From contig JACOST010000033.1 in assembly GCA_016178705.1 (NCBI GenBank), forward strand, positions 186,001 to 250,000: a stretch of 64,000 nt of DNA, read 5' to 3'. The notes under the pieces were generated by a model. The model saw only the letters and a program-made list of their open reading frames with translations, did not search any database and was not told where the DNA came from. Below are positions 43,859-53,400 of this stretch, piece after piece. Each line of letters begins with the position of its first letter. Position 1 is the first letter of the stretch. The position numbers were made by a program, and so were the translations under genes. The stretch is from Deltaproteobacteria bacterium (GTDB taxonomy: Bacteria; Desulfobacterota; Binatia; HRBIN30; JACQVA1).

Positions 43859-44714
43859 GCATGACGACCATGAAGGTGCAGAAGTCCGTGTAGGGTCCCC
43901 GGTCGGCCGTGCGCGGATCGGTGATCAGCTTGCCACTGTTGTCGAGGTTCGTCGCTGCCGTCCCACCGGGCTTGTGCGTCCAGTACCCGTTGCGTCCCTT
44001 GCGGTACCAGTGGAAGTCCGAGCCGGGCGCGATCACGAGGGCTGCCAAATGACCCTCCTTGGGGCACTTATTCTTAGCGCCGGGCGAGTCGATGAGGTCG
44101 TCTTTGATCGCCGCCGGACGCACGGAGGCGCAGGTGAGCGCCGTGTACATCGCCCCGGCTGCCTGACCGGGCTGGGCAAAGGTGTCGGAGCGGTAGTTGG
44201 TGGCGTAGTTGTAGCAGTTGTTGTTGAACTGTCGCTGCCCGCCGTCGTTCCACCAGGCCGGTTCGTAGAGCGGCGCGCACTGGCACCGCAGACGGACGGG
44301 GAAGATAGGCTTCTTCCACGGGGAGCGTTCGAGAAGATCCCGAACGCGACGGATCTCGTCGATCAGGAAGGGTGGAAACTTCGCCCCGAGTCCGAACTTG
44401 CCAAGGGGACCGGCACTGCCGCAGAGGAAATCCTCAAAGCCTTCATCGGCGGCCCGGTGAGCGAGGCGTGGACCGTAGAGACCGCTACCGAGTGTCCGGA
44501 ACACCTTCGGGAGGCCGAGGGCCGGGGTGTCGCGCTGCTCGATCACGATGCCGCGGTAGCCGAGCGTGGACGGGGGAAGCCCTCGCTGCTCCGTTCGCGT
44601 GAGGCGAGGCCCCGGTTGCAGTCGCTCCAGGAGATCGCGAGCCTCGTTGTCCTTGAGCGTGATCGTGGGATTGGGACGGCCGCTGAAGATATCGATCGTT
44701 ACCGTGAGTTCCAT
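43836..44714 (-). CDS. FSGRP-domain protein with possible cysteine-hydrolase domain
   Basis: The 292-residue protein starts with the domain shared with its neighbour (ELTVTIDIFSGRPNPTITL). A second domain follows with QFNNNCYNYATNYRSDTFAQPGQ (Cys near residue 166) and later GSDFHWYRKGRNGYW. The order Cys..His resembles papain/NlpC-fold hydrolases, though the family is not recognised. AAGGAGGAGG gives a very strong ribosome site before the ATG at 44714. It follows the PHP hydrolase gene by 47 bases. No signal peptide, so cytoplasmic unless exported by another route. Confidence 0.65.
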   Translation of the reverse strand: MELTVTIDIFSGRPNPTITLKDNEARDLLERLQPGPRLTRTEQRGLPPSTLGYRGIVIEQRDTPALGLPKVFRTLGSGLYGPRLAHRAADEGFEDFLCGSAGPLGKFGLGAKFPPFLIDEIRRVRDLLERSPWKKPIFPVRLRCQCAPLYEPAWWNDGGQRQFNNNCYNYATNYRSDTFAQPGQAAGAMYTALTCASVRPAAIKDDLIDSPGAKNKCPKEGHLAALVIAPGSDFHWYRKGRNGYWTHKPGGTAATNLDNSGKLITDPRTADRGPYTDFCTFMVVMHGHVKIS

Positions 44715-44761
44715 GCGGGCCTCCTCCTTTTTCTCTTCCGGTGCGCGCCCTGCGGTCAGGC

Positions 44762-46165
44762 TCACTTTCTCGGACACCCGGTGTGCTGGTTACGCCCCAG
44801 GCGCGCGGCCGGACCGGTGATGAGGTTCTCCGGCTTGATGCGCTGTGCATCCTTGCACTCGAGCGACACATGAAAGACGCTCGAGTTTTTGGACGCAACG
44901 AGCGTGCTCGTGTCCGCCTCGGTAACGGGAGCAGCGGGTGCCGCACCGTCCCCGTCGAACCAAATGGGTGCTGTCCACGCGTGATCGTCGCCCGCGTGCT
45001 CGTCAGACTGCGAGACTTTGAAGAAGACGTACTGTGCCCCACCGGTATACTTTACATCTTCGATCGAACGAGTGGCCCCTGCCGGCGTGTTGCCCTGGGT
45101 AGTGATGGTGTCGATCGCATCGGCCTCCGTGGCGCCGCCGATCGTGTCCGAAAAGATCTCGATCCGATACGTCGCGTTCGGTTCATCGTCGTCCGTGATC
45201 GAGTACTGGATGGTCAGCTCGCTGCCCACGGGCGGGGGTGGAATACGGTCCCCCATGAGGTGGCCGTTGACGTGGAAGACGATGCGCAAGTTCTTGTCGG
45301 CGGTGGCGTAGACGTGCCGTGCGCGCAGGGCAGCGAGAATATTCTCCTTCGTGAGCGCGTTGGCGATAACGGCGGTACGCGCATCCGTCACCGTGCCCCA
45401 GGTCTTGTAGTGATTGTCCTGATCCGCGGTGGGGGCTAGGTGGAACCCGAGATTGAGGTAGTGGAGGTAGTCAGACTCCATCGATTCGTCAGACGTCTGA
45501 CCATTCGTCTTCGACATCGCCGGGCCATTCAAGATCTCGATGAGCCGCGCATGCGCGTCCATCTTCGCGATCCACTGTGCCGTGGAGTCGAAGTCATCCG
45601 CACCGTACGCAGTATCCTCGCACTTTTGGTGGCACTGCTTCGGGTGGTTGAACTCCAGGATCGCGATCTGCCCGGTCGAATCCAAGTGTGCCGGCAACCA
45701 GGTGTCTATCAGATCGCCAAACTCACCGTTTGCGACATCGATCACCTCGGGAACCTCGAAGACGTTCACGTGGTTGCCTTTGGAGATACTTGAAAACTCC
45801 TGGCCGTAGATGGCGACGAACGTGCCGTCCTTGGTGAATCTCTTGGCTGTGGGAATCAGCGCCGCCGGCTGCGGCCCCTTGTAGAGGCTTGGGTTGGTGG
45901 CGATGAGGATACCATCCTTGCGATCGGCGCTCGCTCCAGACTCCGCCTGCGCGTGGTTGTGCTCTGTGATGGCGAGGAAGTCGAGGTGCGCCACATCGCG
46001 GGCGCGTGTGTAGGCGTCCTCCGGTGTGCCAGAACCATCACTGTACTTGGTGTGGCTATGAAGGTTGCCAAAAAAGACACGCTCAGTTTGCGCGCGAGCG
46101 GCGCTGTGCGCCTGCGTGAGCAACGCGGTTGCGGCCAGTGCGACCCAGACGATTCGACAATGCAT
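44762..46165 (-). CDS. Secreted PHP-domain metallohydrolase (CehA/McbA-like)
   Basis: The 467-residue protein has a signal peptide (VALAATALLTQAHSAARA). The PHP motif FFGNLHSHTKYSDGSGTPEDAY is followed by FLAITEHNHA, a GQEFSS motif, FNHPKQC and FHLAPTADQDNHY, which together bind two or three metals. A beta domain (about 320-415) follows. The last ~40 residues (SSVFHVSLECKDAQRIKPENL) form a small His/Cys unit seen at the ends of some nucleases and lipases. The enzyme should hydrolyse a phosphate or carbamate ester in the periplasm or outside. Confidence 0.82.
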   Translation of the reverse strand: MHCRIVWVALAATALLTQAHSAARAQTERVFFGNLHSHTKYSDGSGTPEDAYTRARDVAHLDFLAITEHNHAQAESGASADRKDGILIATNPSLYKGPQPAALIPTAKRFTKDGTFVAIYGQEFSSISKGNHVNVFEVPEVIDVANGEFGDLIDTWLPAHLDSTGQIAILEFNHPKQCHQKCEDTAYGADDFDSTAQWIAKMDAHARLIEILNGPAMSKTNGQTSDESMESDYLHYLNLGFHLAPTADQDNHYKTWGTVTDARTAVIANALTKENILAALRARHVYATADKNLRIVFHVNGHLMGDRIPPPPVGSELTIQYSITDDDEPNATYRIEIFSDTIGGATEADAIDTITTQGNTPAGATRSIEDVKYTGGAQYVFFKVSQSDEHAGDDHAWTAPIWFDGDGAAPAAPVTEADTSTLVASKNSSVFHVSLECKDAQRIKPENLITGPAARLGRNQHTGCPRK

Positions 46166-46321
46166 TGTCCCCTCCGTTCAGATTCTATTGACAGCGTTAC
46201 CGCTCGGTCTTCGCATACAGGCAAGAGAAGAGATGCGGGGAAATTGTGAGGGGTGCGTATCGCGAGTAAGATGGCCGCGTCAATCGGGAAGAACCCTTAA
46301 GACCCCAGCTCCTCAAGAAAC

Positions 46322-46486
46322 TCACGTGGCGTCGCCCGATGGCGGGACCACGACGCGCCGCAGCTCGTTGATTTCGTCCTGCAGCATACGGAGCGTATCG
46401 GTGTGGATGCTGAGCCGCCACACGAGGGCAAGGATTGCGACGGCCTCAATCGCGATCACGAGCCAGAGCGGCCAATGATCCTTCAT
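46322..46486 (-). CDS. Tiny single-helix membrane protein (54 aa)
   Basis: The product has a signal-anchor helix, WPLWLVIAIEAVAILALVW (about 5-23), and a charged helical tail with TLRMLQDEINELRRVV. It starts 10 bases after the stop of the 30-residue ORF and reads in a coding-like pattern. Its function is unknown; size and order would fit a holin or small adaptor. Confidence 0.5.
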   Translation of the reverse strand: MKDHWPLWLVIAIEAVAILALVWRLSIHTDTLRMLQDEINELRRVVVPPSGDAT

Positions 46487-46496
46487 CGTCGACCCG

Positions 46497-46589
46497 CTAC
46501 CAGAAGCGTGCGACGTACACTATCGCGGTCAGGCACGCTGCGGCGACAATCGCCGCAACGACATCACGAATGACATTCTCCCGGTTCAT
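46497..46589 (-). CDS. Tiny single-helix membrane protein (30 aa)
   Basis: The product is a 30-residue peptide, MNRENVIRD followed by one hydrophobic helix (VVAAIVAAACLTAIVYVA) and RFW. Its ATG overlaps the stop of the HTH gene as ATGA, which supports translation by coupling. Too short for homology. Confidence 0.45.
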   Translation of the reverse strand: MNRENVIRDVVAAIVAAACLTAIVYVARFW

Positions 46590-46927
46590 CTGTCCAGTCT
46601 GGAACTCCGTAAGGGTGACAGCGTGCGTCGTGTCACTTCCACTTGGTCCGTTGCTTTCGCATCCTTGGTCGCCGGAGTGTCCTCGTTGGAAAACCATTGC
46701 CAGACGCGCGACCAGCTGTTCCAGATCAGATGGCCGTGCGTCCACTCGCGTTGATCCGGCCCCGGGCGGTGTGTTCTCACGCCCACCCAGGTCTGCCGGG
46801 ACGCGATGTCGTAGATCGAATGTGGGGAGAGGCCGAACTCTTCGGCGAGGTCGTGCGCGGATTCACCGCGCGCGAGACGATCGCGGATAACCAACACTTG
46901 ATCAGGAGTGACCTTTGCCCTCGGCAT
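46586..46927 (-). CDS. Small helix-turn-helix protein
   Basis: The 113-residue protein has a resolvase-type HTH in its first half: VLVIRDRLARGESAHDLAEEFGLSPHSIYDIASRQTWVGV. The tail is polar. It is probably a DNA-binding protein of a mobile element. The ATG at 46927 is chosen because homology starts at MPRAKVTPDQ. It is followed, with a four-base overlap, by two tiny membrane proteins. Confidence 0.65.
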   Translation of the reverse strand: MPRAKVTPDQVLVIRDRLARGESAHDLAEEFGLSPHSIYDIASRQTWVGVRTHRPGPDQREWTHGHLIWNSWSRVWQWFSNEDTPATKDAKATDQVEVTRRTLSPLRSSRLDR

Positions 46928-47056
46928 GTCGGCACCTGCGCGGCGCATTCTGATCGCGGATCGAGATGGGGACAAGACGCAAAGATGGTGGACGAAGAGC
47001 GCCGGAGTGGACGGCGCTACATCACGAAGCGATCCCGCCGCGCTCGTCGAAACGCG

Positions 47057-47452
47057 CTACGTGTCGGAGTTGAAGGACACCAACCACCGCACGGCTGGTG
47101 CCTCTTCGTCGAAGATCGCAACGTGCTCGATGGTGTCCTTGAGAAAAGTTTCCACCACGACCACGGACGCGCCTCGGGCTTCTAGCGTGGGCGCGTAGTA
47201 CGCGATCGCTGAGAAGAGATCTGCGGCTCGTCGTGCCATCATCGTGAGCGCCCCGAAAGATGGGGAGTACGACTGGCTGCGATCAATCAGCAAGGGAGCC
47301 TTCGCGCCGGCCAGAAAGCGTTCAACCGTGCTGAGGAACTGCCCGGCCTCTTGCTCTGTCGCTTCGTGACCCGAACACTGTTGAAGGTGCAGAATGTGCT
47401 CGTCCCGCCACCACACAATGGCCGCAGCGGATCTGAAGATCTCAGTCTTCAT
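47057..47452 (-). CDS. Hypothetical STAS-like protein
   Basis: The 131-residue protein has alternating short strands and helices (AIVWWRDEHILHL, APLLIDRSQSYSPSFGALTMMAR, VVVVETFLKDTIEHVAIF) and could fold like the STAS/SpoIIAA-like domains of small regulators. No catalytic or membrane part. Not assigned. Confidence 0.55.
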   Translation of the reverse strand: MKTEIFRSAAAIVWWRDEHILHLQQCSGHEATEQEAGQFLSTVERFLAGAKAPLLIDRSQSYSPSFGALTMMARRAADLFSAIAYYAPTLEARGASVVVVETFLKDTIEHVAIFDEEAPAVRWLVSFNSDT

Positions 47453-47632
47453 ATGGACGGGAGCAGCAACGACCTATCATCGGCCCGACGCGGCGTGGAC
47501 GGCGCGTGGGCTAGGCATCTCATCGGAGAGGTCAGGCAGGCGGAAGTTACCGTGAGCGCCCCGAACCAGCGCGCCGTCCCGTCTACACCTGCGCACGAGA
47601 CTCGGTCAAAAGCAAAGCCTTGACTCGACTGA

Positions 47633-48097
47633 ATGAACGGCACTAAGCAGGTTCAGCGGCGCGGAAAGCTGCGGCTCGCTGGAGTACACATCTTGGCTGT
47701 TCCCGATCTTGACGCTGAAGCAACCCTGAAGGCGGACTCTGAGGAACTCCGTCAGATCATCGCCCTTCGTCCCGCCGCTGGCCGGCCGCACACGGCACCG
47801 CGCAACGCGACGCAAGCGCTGATGCTAGCAGTGCTCGAGGGTGGTATCCGCGACTATCTCGGTCCCGGCTCCCTTGTCCGAGCAGGGGCCGAGCACTGGA
47901 TGAAGAGTGAGAAGCGTTGGCCCTTCGCCTTCCCGGTTATGTGCGAAGTGCTCGGGCTCGAATCGAGCACGCTGCGGACCGCGCTACGCGCACGCAGTGC
48001 TGGCCCGAAGGCCATTGGCCGGAGTCGGCCCAATGCCGGGTACGTCCGTCGGCTGAGAGCCCGGACTTCCAGCCGTCATCTTCCCCGAAGCCGGTGA
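47633..48097 (+). CDS. Hypothetical protein of an island-associated family
   Basis: The 154-residue protein carries LMLAVLEGGIRDYLG, AEHWMKSEKRWPFAFPVMCEVLGLESSTLRTALR, a pattern recalled from many small uncharacterised genes in bacterial islands (ALMLAVLEDA..WPFSF..CEALGL). Its last 30 residues are Arg/Ser-rich. No ribosome site is plain at the ATG. Function unknown. Confidence 0.6.
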   Translation: MNGTKQVQRRGKLRLAGVHILAVPDLDAEATLKADSEELRQIIALRPAAGRPHTAPRNATQALMLAVLEGGIRDYLGPGSLVRAGAEHWMKSEKRWPFAFPVMCEVLGLESSTLRTALRARSAGPKAIGRSRPNAGYVRRLRARTSSRHLPRSR

Positions 48098-48919
48098 CGC
48101 TAGCCCGTTCAGCAATTTTCGCCAAAGGAGTCCGTCTCTCGCACACTCTTTGATCTCAGCGTCGACAAGTACACCGCACGGTGTCGATGGTTCTCACAGT
48201 TGTTGCGGCCGCATGGGTCTCTGTGGACGGACCCGACCAACAACAAGCTAGTGGGACGAGTAGCGGATCGTCCGGGCACGTGCCCATCACTCCCGGTCAG
48301 GCGCACCCAATCGAATCAATCGGCGGTTCTTGAACTGCGGTAAGGTGGCGCACGCGTCGCACAGAAGCAACGCTCCACCAATGGTGATCACTTTGACGGT
48401 GGCGGTGCCGTGATGGTCGATCGCGTCCCCGCGTTTGTGCGGGCGCCCGTAGTCACGGTTCCACTGGCAGCGAGATCCCTCTTGGCTGAGGTCGTCTGAC
48501 GCCATCAAGATCAAACGGGTAGCCGGCGAAGTCGCCGACGTCAAGCAGTCTACACTTTGGGGTACTGTCCGTCTTTGAGCCGCGTGCTTGACGGCTTGGC
48601 CGCTTCATCACCACTGTGACCCGACGGTGCGCGGGTTAGTCGTTTCCTCCGTCCGTGCACCGGTTGGAGAGAAGGGATGGCGAGAGGCTTAAGCCATTCG
48701 TCTTTTCTTCTCTTGCACTGTCCCGTCCGGTGGGAGTAGCGGAAGTGCGCCACTGGGGGGAGACGTGCTGCATCACCAGGGGGTGTTTCTGGTACGGCGA
48801 TTTTGTGATTCTGTCGCGCGAGATCGGCGACGATCCGCGCTGCGTGGTTGCGCATCGTGTTCGTCCGCGCCGGTCTAGCAAACTGTGACGTTGTAAAATT
48901 CTAGTGGGTGGAGGTGAGC
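48098..48919. other. Stretch without a supported gene
   Basis: Most of these 822 bases hold no convincing gene. One minus-strand ORF, 48287-48505 (71 residues, with TVKVITIGGALLLCDACATLP), may be a small protein, but it lacks a ribosome site. ORFs on both strands between 48550 and 48888 overlap each other and have no recognisable motif. No tRNA, repeat or transposase signal was seen. Confidence 0.5.
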
Positions 48920-49675
48920 ATGAAGCGAACTCTGGCATTTCTCATTCCGCTTGTCGTCGCCGGCATGGCCCTCTGGGTTAGCGAACTGGGAGGAAAGGAT
49001 GTCATTCTAGGGGCGCTGAAGAGTTGGGGTCCACTGGGGCAAACGGGGAAAATCAGCACGACCTCGCCGACGCGACCTGGGGCAGCATCGTTCTTTGCCG
49101 GCGAGCCAATCCGTTTTTCTCTTCGCGACGTGGAGTCGGAGCGGGTGCTTTGGTTCTTCCGCGAGCAGGACGTGTATCCAGCAAGTATCGAGGCGGAGTA
49201 CGCTTTTCCATTTGATGATCAGCGGCCGGCAGGCGTCATGTGCGTGTATCGTGTCGATGCCTTCTTCAAGACCGCTGGTGATTACGCGACGACCTCAACC
49301 TTTGTGCACGTCGAGAACCGCAAGCTCGTAGCATCGGCCGTCGTGCGCCCGTCCGAGATCGTCGTAAGCGCCGAGCCCACGTTCGCCGACGCCGGCGGGA
49401 AAGAAGGTTCCAATGACACGTGGGAGTTCCGGAGAGCCTCGCTTGGCAAGTTAGAGGACGGCAGATTCAAGCCGATCTTTTTTGATCTCCCCATCACACA
49501 ACGCACCGAGAAGGAAGTAACGTTCGCAATTACCGACAATGACCTTGCCAGGACCGGCTACTCGGTCCAAGGCCTGAGTCCGGACCGGAACGTGAGCGTG
49601 TGGTTCGAATTCTTCTCGAAGGGACAACTCCTCACCGTGGTGAAGAGGCTTCCAGCGATCGCGGGATTGCAGTGA
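48920..49675 (+). CDS. Hypothetical envelope protein
   Basis: The 251-residue protein has an N-terminal helix (LAFLIPLVVAGMALWVSEL) that may be a signal or anchor. The rest is beta-rich: FFAGEPIRFSLRDVESERVLWFFREQDVYPASIEAEY, VHVENRKLVASAVVRPSEIV. GGAGGTGAGC precedes the ATG at 48920. It is the first of three plus-strand genes leading to the ATPase-nuclease gene. No family recognised. Confidence 0.6.
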   Translation: MKRTLAFLIPLVVAGMALWVSELGGKDVILGALKSWGPLGQTGKISTTSPTRPGAASFFAGEPIRFSLRDVESERVLWFFREQDVYPASIEAEYAFPFDDQRPAGVMCVYRVDAFFKTAGDYATTSTFVHVENRKLVASAVVRPSEIVVSAEPTFADAGGKEGSNDTWEFRRASLGKLEDGRFKPIFFDLPITQRTEKEVTFAITDNDLARTGYSVQGLSPDRNVSVWFEFFSKGQLLTVVKRLPAIAGLQ

Positions 49676-49792
49676 TGAAGCCTGGGGTCTCTTGGATGCT
49701 ATCTGGCTACCCCGAAAGGCTGCGCTCGCGCAGCCAGTGGGTGACGCCGCAGGTCGCCTGCGTTCCGAATTCCGCGCCACGGAGGGACAGCC

Positions 49793-50446
49793 ATGCCTAG
49801 AGGCGGTATCGAGACGGCCCACCGTCACTGGTCGCACCTCATTGAGGGACTTCAAGCCTCTCCCAAGGATTTCTACAAATCCGTAGCCGCCGCCATCAAG
49901 CGCCGGGAGATTCCAGACTGCAAGATCGGCAGTGTCCAGTGGCCAGAGGGCGGCTGGTTCTCGGCACGGCGGCTGTACCTGCGGGTGCGGCGAGGCAAGA
50001 TGCTGATCGACATCTGCGGTGCTCCATTTGGGACCGGCTTCTTCGCATCCAGTTGGCTATGTCTCCCGCCGCCGAGCATCCTCGTCGCGGTCGTGCTGAC
50101 CATCTTTGGCTTTGTCTTCGGGTTCGGTGCTCTTCTGGATCTCATGCGGCGCAATCCGATGCAGACTTTCACTCTGAATCCGCCCATACGCGAACAAATC
50201 ATTCAACTCTTGGTGATGCTCGGCCTTGACGTGCTGTTCGTCCTGCTCGTCGTGATCTTCGGCATCATCCGCCCTCTCTTCTTCCCGCCGCGCCCGACAT
50301 ACTACCGCATCGACACCGCCACCATGTTCTACACCGCGGTCCAACAGGCCCTCAAAGAGGTGATCGATGATCTGTGCAAGGCACAGGGGGTTCGCCTGCT
50401 CACCGAGGAAGAGTGGAAGCCGATCATGCGAGGGTTTGGCCGTTAG
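49793..50446 (+). CDS. Membrane protein upstream of TraG-like ATPase
   Basis: The 217-residue protein has a soluble N-terminus (IETAHRHWSHLIEGLQASPKDFYKSVAAAIKRREIPDCK), then two hydrophobic spans near 98-118 and 137-165, then a soluble C-terminus (FYTAVQQALKEVIDDLCKAQGVRLL). It ends 7 bases before the large ATPase gene, so it is probably its membrane partner. No family name. Confidence 0.65.
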   Translation: MPRGGIETAHRHWSHLIEGLQASPKDFYKSVAAAIKRREIPDCKIGSVQWPEGGWFSARRLYLRVRRGKMLIDICGAPFGTGFFASSWLCLPPPSILVAVVLTIFGFVFGFGALLDLMRRNPMQTFTLNPPIREQIIQLLVMLGLDVLFVLLVVIFGIIRPLFFPPRPTYYRIDTATMFYTAVQQALKEVIDDLCKAQGVRLLTEEEWKPIMRGFGR

Positions 50447-50453
50447 GTGACCG

Positions 50454-53400
50454 ATGGCGGACGGAAGAACGCCCCCGCCGCTCTCCGCCACCGAACTCCT
50501 CACCGCCCAGTTCTATGATTGGGAGCGACGTGGGCGGGGCTGGCAGGTGCATGACGCGCCCGTCGTTCTCGAACCGCCGTTCGTCCCGTTCCGTCGATAC
50601 CTCATCCCCGGCGCTCGCCTGCCCGACGACGGTCGCCAGCACACGCTCTTCAGCGGTATCGCCGAACTGGTCAAAGGTCTCGTGCGCGGGGCGTCGTCGC
50701 CGAAAGCATCACCCGTTCCGCAAGAAGAGGAAGCGACCATCTGCGACGACGACCTCGAAGCAGCACGCTGCGAACTCGCGATCGTTCTTCCAGCCGATGA
50801 AGAAGTGAGCCGCGAAGCGGCGGAGCAGCTCGTTCTGTCACTCAGTACCTGTCCCTCGCCAGTCGGCTTCGAGATAATCGGCACGCCCGAGGCGATTTCC
50901 GTCCAGCTCTCCTGTCGCGAGACGGAGGCCGTGCCGGTAGCCCAACAGATCACGGCATACTTCCCCGAGGCGATCGTCGACCAGCGGAAAGATTTCCTCT
51001 CTCACGCGTGGCAAGAAGCCGGCTGGAGCGATCGACTCATCATCGATTTCGGATTGTCGAACGAGTTCATGCGTCCAGTCCGCACCTTCCGCAACTTCGG
51101 CGTTGATCCGCTGATCGCCATCATCGGTGCTCTCTCGGATGTCCGTTCTGGTGAAGTAGCGGTGCTTCAAGTTGTCTTCCAATCGTGCCGTCACGCGTGG
51201 GCGGAGAGCATCATGCGTGCGGTGACCGACGGTACGGGCCAATCCTTCTTTGCCGACGCGCCGGAGATGGTGGCGCTCGCCAAAGAGAAGATCTCGCGTC
51301 CGCTCTCAGCCGTCGTGATCCGCGCTGCGGCGAAGAGCGCAACCGAAGGCCGGGCTCAGACACTGGTGCGTGGGCTCGTTCGTTCGCTCGGCCAGCTCGC
51401 CGAGCCAGCGAGCAACGAACTGATTCCACTGACGGACGATGGGTACGACGATGAGGAGCATGAACGTGACCTGCTCCACCGTACCACTCGGCGCGGCGGA
51501 ATGATCCTGAACACCGAAGAACTCGTCTCGCTCGTCCACCCGCCGTCTGCATCGGTGCGTCTCGCGAAACTCGAACGTGAACGACGGAAGACGAAGGCCG
51601 CGCCGGCGACCGTCATCGGTCACGAGTTGGTGCTTGGTGAGAACCGCCATGCCGGGAAGACGATGACGGTTACACTGAACGCTGAGCAGCGAAGCCGACA
51701 CGCCTATCTCATCGGAGCGAGCGGTACTGGCAAATCGACATTGCTTTTGAATCTCATCGTGCAGGACATCCAGAGCGGCCAGGGTATCGGCGTCCTCGAT
51801 CCGCACGGGGACTTGATCGATGCGGTTCTTAGCCACGTGCCCGAAGAACGGTACAACGATGTCGTTCTCCTCGATCCGTCGGATGACCAGTATCCGGTTG
51901 GGTTCAACATCCTCTCGGCGCACTCGGAGCTGGAGAAGACGCTGCTTGCCTCCGACCTCGCGGCCATCTTTAGGCGGTTCTCGACTTCCTTCGGCGACCA
52001 GATGCAGGCCGTGCTCTCAAATGCGATCCTCGCCATTCTGGAGAACGAGCGTGGCGGCACGCTTCTCGACCTTCGGCGGTTCCTCACCGAGAAGCCCTTC
52101 CGCGAGGAGTACCTCAGAAGCGTCACTGACCCGGAGATCAGTTACTACTTCCAGCGAGAGTTCCCGCTCCTCAAGGGTTCGCCGCAGGCGCCTATCCTGA
52201 CCCGCCTCAACACCTTCCTGCGCCCGAAGCCGATCCGATACATGGTGGCACAGCGCGAGGGGCTCGACTTTGGCCGCATCATGAACGACGGCAAGATCTT
52301 CCTCGCCAAACTGTCCCACGGCCTGATCGGCGAAGAAAACTCTTACCTCCTCGGTGCGCTCCTCGTCACCAAGTTCCACCAGCTCGCCATGGGTCGGCAG
52401 GAGATGGCCGCGGCGGGACGGCGCCCGTTCACCCTCTACATCGACGAGTTCCACAACTTCGTGACGCCGAGCGTGGCCTCAATCCTCTCTGCCGCGAGGA
52501 AGTATCGGCTCGGACTCGTCCTGGCCCATCAGGAGATGCGACAGCTCTGGGATCAGGACGCGAACGTGGGCAGCGCCGTTCTCACCAACCCCTGTACGCG
52601 CATCTGTTTCCGCGTCGGCGACTGGGACGCGAAGAAACTCGCCGAGGGCTTTTCATCATTCAATGCCACCGACCTCCAGAGTCTCGGAGTGGGTGAAGCG
52701 ATCTGCCGTGTGGAACGTGCCGAGCATGACTTCACTCTCAAGACCGCTCCAGCGCCAGCAGTCGGTGCTGCGCTCGCAGACAAGCGGCGCGAAGAGATCA
52801 TCCGACGTTCACGCGCGCAGTATGCAAGGCCACGCGTCGAGGTGGAGGCTATTCTTGCTTTAGCACATGCCGATACGGCGGTAGCTGATGCGCCAAGGGC
52901 GCCAGCGAAAACGCGGCGCGATGCCGCACCATCACGCGAGCCGACACAACCGCCAGCGCCAGCTCCACCAGCCGCAGCGTCGTCAAAAGACACGGTGAGC
53001 GCAGCGGCGGAGAAGAAGACTCGCCTCGCTCTCGTCTCTCCACCTCTTCTGGGACGTGGCGGACGGGAGCACAAGTACCTCCAGCATCTCGTGAAGCGGC
53101 TGGCCGAAGATCGCGGCTACCGCGCTGTGATCGAGCAACCGATCTTGGCAGGCGCGGGAAGCGTCGATGTGTCCTTGGAGAAGGGCGAGCGGAGGATCGC
53201 TTGCGAGATCTCGGTCACCACCGAGACCGACCATGAGATCGACAACATCCAGAAGTGTCTGGCCGGCGGCTACGAAACCGTCATAGCGCTCTCGAACGAC
53301 CCGAAGACAGTCCGCCGCCTCAAGGAACGCTCGACGGCTGTATTGGAAACGAAGACGCAAGCGCGGGTCCGCTTCCTTCAACCGGAAGACCTAGTGCTCT

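Noticed and set aside
43360-44067. 235-codon minus-strand frame across the FSGRP genes
   Set aside because: It competes with two frames that share a domain and have good starts; its composition is Arg/Pro/Ala-rich, as in shadows.
48550-48888. Overlapping frames on both strands in the gene-poor stretch
   Set aside because: Neither has a motif, a ribosome site or a coding pattern clearly better than the other.
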